From JBHICC01 sp046759385 (lineage in GTDB: Bacteria; Pseudomonadota; Gammaproteobacteria; Acidiferrobacterales; SPGG2), in contig JBHICC010000007.1 in NCBI GenBank assembly GCA_046759385.1, positions 8,412 to 72,411 of the forward strand: a DNA stretch of 64,000 bases, written 5' to 3'. The notes beneath the pieces were generated by a model, which was not told the origin of the DNA, did no database searches, and saw only the letters and a list, made by a program, of their open reading frames with translations. Below, in pieces: positions 33,584 through 42,031 of this stretch; position 1 is the stretch's first letter; each line of letters starts with the position of its first letter. The position numbers and the translations under genes are program-made.

Positions 33584-34894
33584 TTGCATAGCCTGATAGT
33601 CCGCAACGCCCGCATCGCGTGCCCGGACGGCTCGACCTTCGATGGTGATGTGGCTTGCGAACAAGCCCGCATCGCTCGGATCGAGCCGGCGATCACACTG
33701 CAGGCTAAGGAGTCTATCGATGCACGTGGCAACCTACTGCTCCCGGGTGTGATCGACCCACAGGTCCATTTTCGCGAGCCGGGGGCAACCCATAAGGAGG
33801 ATCTCGCATCAGGCTCGCGCGCTGCCGTCAAAGGCGGCGTGACAAGTTTCCTCGAGATGCCGAACACACACCCGCCGACCATCACGCAAGCGGCCCTCGA
33901 CGACAAGCTTGCGCGTGCGCGACGCAAGTGCGTAGCGAATTATGGTTTTTTTATCGGTGCGACACCGGACAATCTCGATGAACTCAACGCGGCGTCGCCT
34001 GCTTGCGGCATCAAGATCTTTATGGGTTCGAGTACCGGAGATCTGCTCGTGGAGAACCCGAGCGATCTTGAACGCATCTTTGCCAACGGCGATCGGTTGA
34101 TCGCCGTGCACGCGGAGAGCGAGGCTCGCATTCAGGATCGGCTCGCTATGTTTGAGGGACGCTCCGATCCTACCGTGCACTCACAGATCCGGGACAACTT
34201 ATGCGCCGTCGCTGCTACCGAGCTCGCATTAGACCTTGCCACGAAACATCGACGACGACTACATATTCTACATTTATCGACGCATGAAGAAGTCGAGCTT
34301 CTGCGCAAGCACAAACCATCATGGGTAACAGCAGAAGTCGTCCCCAACCACCTGCTCCTCAACGTCAATGAATACGAAAAACAGGGCACTCGCGTGCAGA
34401 TGAATCCTCCCATCCGTCAACCCGAAGACAATCGCGCCTTGTGGGAGGGGTTGCGCGACGGCGTTATCGACTTCATCGCTACCGATCACGCCCCGCACAC
34501 TTTGCAGGAGAAACAACGTCCTTACCCGGCGAGCCCCTCCGGCATGCCGGGGGTGGAGACCTCGTTGCCGTTGATGCTGACACAGATGGATGAAGGAAAC
34601 TGCACGCTTGCCGACATCCAGAAGTGGATGTGCTATGGCCCAGCAGAAGCCTATGGAATACCGAATAAAGGCAAGATTGCTGAAGGCTGGGACGCTGACC
34701 TGACTTTGGTCAATATGAGCGAACAACGACCGCTATGTCGTGAAGAAATTGTCACAAAGGTCGGATGGAGTCCCTACGAAGGCTGGCAAATAACGGGACG
34801 GCCAGTCTACACGATGGTTGGTGGACAGATCGCTTTTGACCAAGGGCGGATTCGCGAGGGCGTGCAAGGCCGCCCGCTTAGTTTTTCGGCCTGA
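33584..34894 (+). CDS. pyrC: Dihydroorotase-type amidohydrolase
   Basis: About 436 residues from a TTG at 33584 that has GGGGAG seven bases upstream; an upstream TTG at 33569 lies inside the terminator T-run. Amidohydrolase fold with GVIDPQVHFREPGATHKED, FLEMPNTHPP, GIKIFMGSSTGDLLV, AVHAESE, ILHLST and TDHAPHT, matching multifunctional-type dihydroorotases that close carbamoyl-aspartate in pyrimidine synthesis. The first metal histidine of the usual DxHxH motif is Gln (Q60), followed by H62 and R64. Such a Q occurs in a known DHOase branch as I recall. It is followed by uppP after six bases. Confidence 0.88.
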   Translation: MHSLIVRNARIACPDGSTFDGDVACEQARIARIEPAITLQAKESIDARGNLLLPGVIDPQVHFREPGATHKEDLASGSRAAVKGGVTSFLEMPNTHPPTITQAALDDKLARARRKCVANYGFFIGATPDNLDELNAASPACGIKIFMGSSTGDLLVENPSDLERIFANGDRLIAVHAESEARIQDRLAMFEGRSDPTVHSQIRDNLCAVAATELALDLATKHRRRLHILHLSTHEEVELLRKHKPSWVTAEVVPNHLLLNVNEYEKQGTRVQMNPPIRQPEDNRALWEGLRDGVIDFIATDHAPHTLQEKQRPYPASPSGMPGVETSLPLMLTQMDEGNCTLADIQKWMCYGPAEAYGIPNKGKIAEGWDADLTLVNMSEQRPLCREEIVTKVGWSPYEGWQITGRPVYTMVGGQIAFDQGRIREGVQGRPLSFSA

Positions 34895-34900
34895 GCGCGC

Positions 34901-35707
34901 ATGGACCTACTGCTGTTCGTGAAAGTAGTTGTGCTCGGTGCAGTAGAAGGTCTGACTGAGTTTCTGCCTGTTTCATCGACCGGGCATCTTATTATCGCCT
35001 CCGACCTGCTACGGTTCACCGGTGAGCGCGCTAAGACGTTCCAGATCTTCATCCAGCTTGGTGCGATACTGGGGGTCGTATGGAACTACCGCCACCGACT
35101 GTTCGAGTACGGCACAGCACTTGATGATCGCACAGCCAGGCAGTTCTGGCTGAACCTTTTTATCGCCTTTGTGCCGGCCGCCATTGTCGGTTTTGCCTTT
35201 CATAAACAGATCAAGGCCTATCTCTTCAATCCCACCGCCGTGGCCATCGCGCTTGTGGTAGGCGGCGTGCTGATTCTGATTATTGAACGTATGTCTCCGC
35301 GTGTGCGGGTACACGACGTAGAGCGTCTCACCGCACTCGACGCACTCAAGGTCGGCGTTGCACAGACGGCGTCGCTGTTCCCTGGAATATCGCGCGCGGG
35401 TGCTACTATCATGGGTGGGCTACTCGCGGGCCTATCGCGTACGGCGGCGACCGAGTTTTCTTTCTTCCTGGCGATACCCACTATGCTCGTTGCGACCTGT
35501 TATGAGCTCTTCGTAAGCGGGCACTTGCTCGAGGCACAGGATTTGCTCATCTTCGGGCTGGGCTTTGTGGTCGCATTCGTCACTGCGCTTTTCGTCGTTA
35601 GGGCGTTTCTCGCCTACGTTGCACGCTACAATTTCATCGCATTCGGCTATTACCGCATCGGTTTTGGCTTGCTGGTGCTGCTCTACTTTAACTTCCCCAC
35701 CCAGTAG
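34901..35707 (+). CDS. uppP: Undecaprenyl-diphosphatase UppP (BacA)
   Basis: Dephosphorylates undecaprenyl pyrophosphate to recycle the lipid carrier of peptidoglycan and O-antigen; confers bacitracin tolerance. 268 residues, about eight membrane segments, with both family motifs: EGLTEFLPVSSTGHLII (residues 16-32) and SLFPGISRAGATIMGGLLAGLS. Six bases after pyrC and so likely in the same transcript. Confidence 0.96.
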   Translation: MDLLLFVKVVVLGAVEGLTEFLPVSSTGHLIIASDLLRFTGERAKTFQIFIQLGAILGVVWNYRHRLFEYGTALDDRTARQFWLNLFIAFVPAAIVGFAFHKQIKAYLFNPTAVAIALVVGGVLILIIERMSPRVRVHDVERLTALDALKVGVAQTASLFPGISRAGATIMGGLLAGLSRTAATEFSFFLAIPTMLVATCYELFVSGHLLEAQDLLIFGLGFVVAFVTALFVVRAFLAYVARYNFIAFGYYRIGFGLLVLLYFNFPTQ

Positions 35708-35854
35708 GTGGCCTGTAGCCGGCGATAGACGGAGCGTCTGCGATTTGAATGCTGTGCTTGGGTAATATATGTTATTTAAGGATCGCTTGTCTTCGCTGGG
35801 GTGAGACCCGCTCCGAGCGAGCACGGGTACTACCCGATCGGTAGGACTCCTCTT

Positions 35855-37018
35855 ATGGTAAATAGCAGCTCTCCCATGTCGTCTAGGCCACGGCTTCTCG
35901 TGGTCGATGACTCGCGTGTAATGCGCAAGGCGATCAATAAGCTCGTCCAGAGGGAATTTGAGGTAACAGAGGCCGAGGACGGTGAAAGTGGTTGGGAGAA
36001 GCTCATCGACGACGAGCAAATTCAGGTGGTAATCGCCGATGTATTGATGCCCCGGTTAGATGGCTACGCACTGATCTGTCGCATTCGTGCGGCAGATCAG
36101 ATTCGCATTCGCGATGTGCCAGTCATTGTCATCACCGGCGCCGAGGATGACGAGACGCGCGAGCGCGCGTTTGCCTGCGGCGCCAATGATTTCATCACGA
36201 AACCAATCGATGGGGCACAGCTGCTCGATTGCGCGCGTTCACAGGCACAACTTGAGCAAACCGGTCGAAAGTTGGCCCAGGCGACCGAGGAATTAGAGGA
36301 ACAGACGAGTATCGATCCGCTCACTCAGCTCAACAGCCGTCGTCTGTTCCTCCAGCGGGGCAATCAGGATCTAGCGGCGGCGAAGCGCCGTGGCGATGAG
36401 GTTTCTCTGATCCGCTTGGACATCGATGACCTCAAACCCATTTACACCAAGTATGGAGACGACAAAGGGGACCGGATACTCGTATGGCTCGCCAAGATTC
36501 TTGCGCAGGAGACAAGAACGGAAGATACACTTGCTCGCATCGGAGGTGGGGCGTTCGCTATTATCACGCCGACTGCGGGTCGCCTAGATGCAGCGGTGCT
36601 GTGCGAACGCCTTCGCAGTGCCGTTAACAGCCGGCCATTCACACATGATGGTGTCAGTATTACGGTCAGCGCGAGCCTTGGATTGGTAACTTTCGGCAGA
36701 GACCGGGGGGAGACGATCGAGGACCTCCTGGCCCTGGCAGAACGCCGGGTAGCCGCTGCCAAGGTAGCTGGCGGTAATCGCTTGAGTGTCAGCGAGATCG
36801 TCGACAGTGGCGACGGTGAAAACGTGATCGTCGAGCAGCCGGATATCAACACGGCCTTGGAGCTATTGCATCGGGGAGACGCAGGAAAGCTCGAACCTTA
36901 CTTGCCCGAGCTCGCATTGGCGGTATTGCCTTTGATTGAGATGTGCAACAACAAACTGGACCTTCAGTTTGACCTCGAACTCAATAGCCTAAAAGACAAG
37001 CTATCCAAACTAAAATAA
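35855..37018 (+). CDS. Response regulator with degenerate GGDEF domain
   Basis: 387 residues from the ATG at 35855. Receiver domain about 10-125: acidic pair D18-D19, phosphoacceptor D62 (VIADVLMPRLDG), VITG and the lysine of ITKPI. A coiled linker (TGRKLAQATEELEEQTSIDPLT) leads to a GGDEF-like domain with LIRLDIDDL, but the signature is GGGAF (230-234) rather than GGDEF, so cyclase activity is unlikely. The inhibitory-site pattern RxxD is kept as RTED (221-224), exactly five residues before the signature. A helical ~60-residue C terminus follows. It may be a c-di-GMP receptor. The kinase partner is not in the window. Confidence 0.88.
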   Translation: MVNSSSPMSSRPRLLVVDDSRVMRKAINKLVQREFEVTEAEDGESGWEKLIDDEQIQVVIADVLMPRLDGYALICRIRAADQIRIRDVPVIVITGAEDDETRERAFACGANDFITKPIDGAQLLDCARSQAQLEQTGRKLAQATEELEEQTSIDPLTQLNSRRLFLQRGNQDLAAAKRRGDEVSLIRLDIDDLKPIYTKYGDDKGDRILVWLAKILAQETRTEDTLARIGGGAFAIITPTAGRLDAAVLCERLRSAVNSRPFTHDGVSITVSASLGLVTFGRDRGETIEDLLALAERRVAAAKVAGGNRLSVSEIVDSGDGENVIVEQPDINTALELLHRGDAGKLEPYLPELALAVLPLIEMCNNKLDLQFDLELNSLKDKLSKLK

Positions 37019-37090
37019 ACGCAGTAAGCAAGTAGCGCGTCTGGTGCTGCCTGTGATTTACTTACCGCTCGCCAACACTCACTAAGATCA

Positions 37091-38062
37091 TTGTCCGCCA
37101 GCAACCCCTTCAAAGCGGCTTGGTGGTGCCGCGGTGCGCATGCGCAAACGCTATGGCCAACCCTGTTTCGTTCAAGATCCCGGGGGCGGCTGCGCCGTGA
37201 ACGACTCGAGCTGCCCGACGGGGACTTTATAGACGTGGATTGGTCAGAACGCCTTACCGGCCCGATCGTTGTTATCCTCCACGGCCTCGAAGGTTCATCG
37301 CACTCACCCTACGCACGCGGTCTACTCAGTACTCTATCTCATGTTGGAATGCGCGCTGTCGTGATGCATTTCCGCGGGTGCAGTGGAGCACCCAATCGCT
37401 TGCCTCGCAGTTATCACTCTGGCGACACGGCTGATTTCGCCTACTTGGTCGCTGTACTACAACAACGCGAGCCGACCACGCCGCTCGCCTGTGTGGGCTA
37501 CTCGCTAGGCGGCAACGTGCTGTTAAAGTGGTTGGGTGAAGCCGGATCAGCGGCACCGCTGCAGGCTGCGGTCGCGGTGTCGGTTCCCTTTTTGCTCGCG
37601 CAGGCGGCGGATCGTATGCACCGAGGTTTCTCAAGGCTGTATGAGTGGAAGCTCCTTAGGAGCATGCGGCATGCGGTTGAACGCAAGCGCGAGCTAATGA
37701 CACTCAGCATCGATGCTGGCAAGCTGCGCACGTTGCGTAGCTTTCGGGACTTCGACGACCATGTCACGGCACCGCTACATGGTTTCAAGAGTGCAGCGCA
37801 TTATTACGCCACAGCGAGCTCTCGACCGTATCTGCGATCAATCGCCATCGATACGCTAATTTTGCACGCGCGCGACGATCCTTTCATGACTGAGACGGCC
37901 ATTCCGGATCCGACCGAAATCTCATCGAAAGTGGAGCTTGAAATCTACAACCGCGGTGGTCATGTCGGATTCGTAACGGGTGCTTGGCCTTGGGGTGCGC
38001 ACTATTGGCTTGAGGAACGTATCCCGCGTTATCTGCAACAGCAGATAACAACCGAGGGCTAG
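37091..38062 (+). CDS. YheT-family alpha/beta hydrolase
   Basis: 323 residues from a TTG at 37091 with a weak ribosome site. Typical start AWWCRGAHAQTLWPTLFR, then VVILHGLEGSSHSPYARGL, HFRGCSGAPNRLPRSYHSGD, nucleophile elbow VGYSLGGNVLLKWLGE, acid LILHARDDPFM and histidine YNRGGHVGFV. Members are cytoplasmic esterases of unsettled substrate. It converges with pnp. Confidence 0.9.
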   Translation: MSASNPFKAAWWCRGAHAQTLWPTLFRSRSRGRLRRERLELPDGDFIDVDWSERLTGPIVVILHGLEGSSHSPYARGLLSTLSHVGMRAVVMHFRGCSGAPNRLPRSYHSGDTADFAYLVAVLQQREPTTPLACVGYSLGGNVLLKWLGEAGSAAPLQAAVAVSVPFLLAQAADRMHRGFSRLYEWKLLRSMRHAVERKRELMTLSIDAGKLRTLRSFRDFDDHVTAPLHGFKSAAHYYATASSRPYLRSIAIDTLILHARDDPFMTETAIPDPTEISSKVELEIYNRGGHVGFVTGAWPWGAHYWLEERIPRYLQQQITTEG

Positions 38063-38183
38063 AGGCCAACAAGAGAATATCCTTTTTTAATCATATGCTT
38101 GCATACACCACATCGCGCTGCTGGGTCTTGTCCGATGGGCGCCCGCGAAGTGGAAAGAAATTAGGAGGGGTGGGGAAGGTTAC

Positions 38184-40280
38184 TTAAGAGGCTGCTACTT
38201 GATCGACCGCTTTCATGCTCAGTCGAATCCGACCTTGCTTGTCTACTTCCAATACCTTTACCTTAACGCTGTCTCCCTCCTTAAGCTTATCGCTGACGTT
38301 CTCTACTCTTTCATTCGAGATCTGCGAAATGTGCACCAACCCATCCTTGCCCGGCAGAATCGTAACGAACGCGCCAAAGTCCATGAGTTTCGCGACCCTG
38401 CCTTCGTACACCATGCCAACCTCGACGTCTGCCGTAAGCTGCTCGACACGGCGCCTCGCCTCCTTAGCAGCACTGTTGTCCACAGAAGCGATTTTGACCG
38501 TACCGTCGTCGGCTATGTCTATAGTAGTGTTGGTCTCCTCGCAGATTGAGCGAATCGTGGTGCCTCCCTTTCCGATGACGTCCCGAATTCTGTCTGGATT
38601 GATCTTGAATGTGATGATACGAGGCGCATATTCCGAAAGCTCTGATCGCGGCTGAGCGATGACTTTGTTCATTTCACCGAGGATGTGTAAGCGCCCTTCT
38701 CTGGCCTGATCGAGCGCAGCGCGCATGATCTCTTTGGTAATCCCTTCAATCTTGATATCCATTTGCAACGCGGTGACGCCATCGGCTGTACCCGCGACTT
38801 TGAAGTCCATATCGCCCAGGTGATCCTCGTCACCGATAATGTCTGTCAAAACAGCAAAGCGATTACCTTCCTTGATTAATCCCATTGCCACACCCGCGAC
38901 AGGACCTCTGACGTGTACGCCAGCATCCATGAGCGATAAGCTCGTACCACAGACGGTAGCCATCGAGCTTGATCCATTCGACTCCGTGATCTCAGAGACT
39001 ACCCGTATGACATAGGGGTATTCGCTCATATCAGGCAATACTGCTGTCACGCCGCGGCGCGCGAGACGACCGTGCCCAATTTCCCGTCGCTTGGGTGCGC
39101 CAACGCGGCCGGTCTCAGCGACGGAATAAGGCGGGAAGTTATAGTGCAGCATAAAGGGATCCTTACGCTCACCTTCCAGCGCATCGATGATCTGCGCGTC
39201 GCGGCCAGTTCCAAGTGTGGTAATCACCAGCGCTTGGGTTTCGCCGCGCGTAAACAACGCCGATCCGTGTGTACGCGGGAGAACGCCGACGCGAATGTTG
39301 ATTGGTCTTACCGTACGCGTATCGCGGCCGTCGATGCGTGGCTCCCCTTGGAGAATTCGGCTGCGTACGATGTCGCGTTCTGCTCCCTTGATGACTTCCT
39401 TAACCTTCGCAACCTGCTCGTCCTGGCCATCGTCAGACTCCAGTTGCGTAATAATTTGCTCACGAACTTGCGCGAGCTCATTTTGTCGCGCGGTCTTTTC
39501 CGCAATCTGATAAGCGGCCTCGATCCCCGACTTGCCTGCAGCGAGCACAGACTCCGTCAGCGAGAGGTCGTCTTCCGGTGCCCGCCAATCCCAAGACTTA
39601 GTGCCCGCTTCCTCCGCCAGTTCGCGGATCGCCCGAATGACCGGCTGCATTTGCTCATGGCCGAACATGACCGAGCCAAGCATGGTCTCCTCGGAAAGCT
39701 CTCCGGCCTCGGATTCGACCATCAGTACAGCCACCTCGGTTCCAGCCACCACCAGATCGAGCTGGGAGTCCTTCAGCTCACCGGCAGTCGGGTTAAGTAA
39801 GTATTGACCATCCTTGTAACCGACCCGTGCCGCGCCGATGGGTCCACGAAACGGCACCCCCGAAAGACTCAGGGCAGCGGAAGCACCGATGAGCGAAATA
39901 ATGTCCGGATCGGTCTCGGGATCGAGTGACAAGACCGTGACGATGACCTGAACTTCGTTGATGAAACCGTCGGGGAAAAGGGGTCTGATGGGGCGATCAA
40001 TAAGGCGGGAGGTGAGGATTTCTTTCTCGGAGGGTCGGCCCTCGCGTTTGAAAAATCCCCCCGGTATCCGTCCCGCTGCAAACGTTTTTTCCTGATAGTC
40101 TACCGTTAATGGAAAGAAATCCTGCCCCGGCCTGGTGTCCTTGGCCCCTACCACGGTCGCGAGCACGACCGTATCGCCCATGCTCGCCATGACCGCTCCG
40201 CTGGCCTGGCTCGCAATTTCTCCGGTTTCTAGGGTAATCGTGTGCGCACCATACTGCAGGGATTTAGTGATCTTGCCCAA
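38184..40280 (-). CDS. pnp: Polyribonucleotide nucleotidyltransferase
   Basis: PNPase degrades RNA 3' to 5' using phosphate and is part of the degradosome. 698 residues: two RNase PH domains (RPIRPLFPDGFINEVQV; second with LFTRGETQALV, NFPPYSVAETGR and MDFKVAGTADGVTALQMDIK), then a KH domain (IRDVIGKGGTTIRSICEET) and an S1 domain (GMVYEGRVAKLMDFGAFV). It follows rpsO by only 21 bases, a shorter spacer than in E. coli. Confidence 0.97.
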   Translation of the reverse strand: MGKITKSLQYGAHTITLETGEIASQASGAVMASMGDTVVLATVVGAKDTRPGQDFFPLTVDYQEKTFAAGRIPGGFFKREGRPSEKEILTSRLIDRPIRPLFPDGFINEVQVIVTVLSLDPETDPDIISLIGASAALSLSGVPFRGPIGAARVGYKDGQYLLNPTAGELKDSQLDLVVAGTEVAVLMVESEAGELSEETMLGSVMFGHEQMQPVIRAIRELAEEAGTKSWDWRAPEDDLSLTESVLAAGKSGIEAAYQIAEKTARQNELAQVREQIITQLESDDGQDEQVAKVKEVIKGAERDIVRSRILQGEPRIDGRDTRTVRPINIRVGVLPRTHGSALFTRGETQALVITTLGTGRDAQIIDALEGERKDPFMLHYNFPPYSVAETGRVGAPKRREIGHGRLARRGVTAVLPDMSEYPYVIRVVSEITESNGSSSMATVCGTSLSLMDAGVHVRGPVAGVAMGLIKEGNRFAVLTDIIGDEDHLGDMDFKVAGTADGVTALQMDIKIEGITKEIMRAALDQAREGRLHILGEMNKVIAQPRSELSEYAPRIITFKINPDRIRDVIGKGGTTIRSICEETNTTIDIADDGTVKIASVDNSAAKEARRRVEQLTADVEVGMVYEGRVAKLMDFGAFVTILPGKDGLVHISQISNERVENVSDKLKEGDSVKVKVLEVDKQGRIRLSMKAVDQVAAS

Positions 40281-40301
40281 TGCTCTGCCCTCGATCGCAG
40301 A

Positions 40302-40571
40302 TTATTTCCTTAAGCCTAGCCGCTCTATCAGCGTTCGATAGCGGTTGACGTCAACCCTCTTCAGGTAATCTAGCATCTTCCTTCGCTTGTTAATCATGCG
40401 CAGTAGCCCCAGGCGCGAATGGCGATCGTGGGGGTGACTCTGAAAATGGCCAGACAGATCATTGATCTGTGCCGATAGCAAAGCGACCTGAACTTCGGGC
40501 GAACCGGTGTCGCCCTGGTGAGTCTTATAGTCGCTTACAATCTTGGACTTTTCTTCGGCCGTGAGTGCCAT
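40302..40571 (-). CDS. rpsO: 30S ribosomal protein S15
   Basis: 89 residues, the normal length. DTGSPEVQVALLSAQINDLSGH, then HDRHSRLGLLRMINKRRKMLDYLK and the final RYRTLIERLGLRK. S15 binds the central domain of 16S rRNA early in assembly. It sits between truB (99 bases upstream) and pnp, the conserved gammaproteobacterial order. The truB-rpsO gap probably holds an rpsO promoter or autoregulatory leader, but no structure is obvious. Confidence 0.98.
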   Translation of the reverse strand: MALTAEEKSKIVSDYKTHQGDTGSPEVQVALLSAQINDLSGHFQSHPHDRHSRLGLLRMINKRRKMLDYLKRVDVNRYRTLIERLGLRK

Positions 40572-40670
40572 TTAGCCCTGCCCCATACCTTTTATGCTTT
40601 AAGTTTAGAGTTCAACCCCGCATTGAGGGCGCGCGTATTCTACCTGTGCACCCTACCAAACGAAAGCCGC

Positions 40671-41591
40671 CTACGGCCGCGCAGACCCGCCCAGCAATAG
40701 CCGGCGCGGTGCTACGCGACCGTCGTCCAGAATCTGGCCCATGCCCAGAAAGCGTGGTCCTTCGGCGTACAACCGCACCCAGCCGGGACGGTGAGAATGA
40801 CGCACCGACACCGCTTGGCCACGGCAGAGATAATGCACGGCCAAGGGTGTCAAATACACATCTGGCAGGCCAGCGAGTGCCACGTCAACCGGCAACAACA
40901 GCGCTTCGCGTGCTTGCTGACTACCGGCTGCCTGCAGTTGATCCAGCCCGACAGCATCCTCAACTAATAGCTCACCTACGGCCATCCGTCGCAAGCGCGC
41001 CACGTGCGCACCGCAACCTAAGAACACACCCAGATCGTGCGCCAGCGCACGGATGTACGTGCCTTTCGAGCAATGGATCTCCAGATCTAGCTGATCTTCT
41101 CGCAGATCGATACACTGCATCTCATGGACCGTTACTTGGCGCGGTTCGCGTTCTACTTCTATGCCCTTGCGCGCGAGCTTGTACAGCGATGTGCCTCCTC
41201 GTTTAATGGCAGAGAACATCGGCGGTAACTGTTCGATCTGGCCTTCGAAACGCCGTAGCGCGCGTTCAATTTCGCGCCGCGTGACGCGCGCTGGGCGGCT
41301 TTCCACCACCTCACCCTCGCAATCGAATGTGGTTGTCGACTCACCAAGCTTGAATACAGTGCGGTATCGCTTGTCCGCGTTGAGCAGAAATTGCGAAATC
41401 TTCGTGGCTTCCCCAAAACAAAGCGGTAATAGACCGGTCGCGATAGGATCAAGACTGCCGGTGTGACCGGCCTTTCGCGCTTGAAACAGCAGCTTCGCCG
41501 CTTGCAGCGCCTGATTGGATGTCATCGACGCTGGCTTATCTAGAAGAAAGATACCGTTAACGTCGAGACGGTTGCGATTTCGCCTTGCCAC
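40671..41591 (-). CDS. truB: tRNA pseudouridine-55 synthase
   Basis: Makes pseudouridine 55 in the T loop of all tRNAs. 306 residues: GIFLLDKPASMTSNQAL, the catalytic aspartate in GHTGSLDPIATGLLPLCFG, KRYRTVFKLGESTTTFDCEG, and CSKGTYIRALAHDLGVFLGCGAHVARL split here only for display; a short C-terminal PUA-like part follows. Six bases after rbfA. Confidence 0.97.
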   Translation of the reverse strand: MARRNRNRLDVNGIFLLDKPASMTSNQALQAAKLLFQARKAGHTGSLDPIATGLLPLCFGEATKISQFLLNADKRYRTVFKLGESTTTFDCEGEVVESRPARVTRREIERALRRFEGQIEQLPPMFSAIKRGGTSLYKLARKGIEVEREPRQVTVHEMQCIDLREDQLDLEIHCSKGTYIRALAHDLGVFLGCGAHVARLRRMAVGELLVEDAVGLDQLQAAGSQQAREALLLPVDVALAGLPDVYLTPLAVHYLCRGQAVSVRHSHRPGWVRLYAEGPRFLGMGQILDDGRVAPRRLLLGGSARP

Positions 41592-41597
41592 GTGATT

Positions 41598-41966
41598 TCA
41601 ACGATCCGAATGCTCATCCTCGGCGACGGCGCGGTCAATAAGACGCGAGAGTGTTATCCCTTTCTCTATTGACTCATCGTACAGGAACTGCAGCTGCGGC
41701 ACGCCGCGCAACGCGAGCCGGCTCATCAAGCGCCGACGCAGAAAGCGCGCCGCCTTGTTAAGCGCGGCTGCGCTTTGTGTCGCGCTCCTGGTGCCCGCTA
41801 GGGTTGTAAAATAGATCTTTGCTGTCGAAAGGTCTGGACTTACCTCGGCGCCGGTTAGCGTTACTCCATGGCAGCGGGGGTCGGTGAGGTCGTGTTGAAT
41901 CAAGCCGGCAAGCTCCCGCTTCACTAGCTCGGCCACACGCCGCGGACGGTTTGATTCGTTATGCAC
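41598..41966 (-). CDS. rbfA: Ribosome-binding factor A
   Basis: RbfA helps mature the 5' end of 16S rRNA in the 30S subunit, notably in the cold. 122 residues; KH-like fold with RVAELVKRELAGLIQHDLTDPR, VTLTGAEVSPDLSTAKIYFT and the conserved C-terminal LQFLYDESIEKGITLSRLID. Between infB (65 bases upstream) and truB. Confidence 0.96.
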   Translation of the reverse strand: MHNESNRPRRVAELVKRELAGLIQHDLTDPRCHGVTLTGAEVSPDLSTAKIYFTTLAGTRSATQSAAALNKAARFLRRRLMSRLALRGVPQLQFLYDESIEKGITLSRLIDRAVAEDEHSDR

Positions 41967-42031
41967 GAGTGTTACCCCTGGAAGGCGAGCTTGCCTAAAC
42001 CGTGACTACATCAGCCACAATGCGCCGCGCT

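Noticed and set aside
37019..37090. Heptamer-arm element before the YheT-type gene
   Set aside because: GCAGTAA, GCAAGTA face CTTACCG, CTCGCCA, but unit similarity is weak and period not clean; not strong enough to call.
39072..39800. Plus-strand open frame of 242 codons
   Set aside because: Antisense to pnp with no family features or ribosome site.
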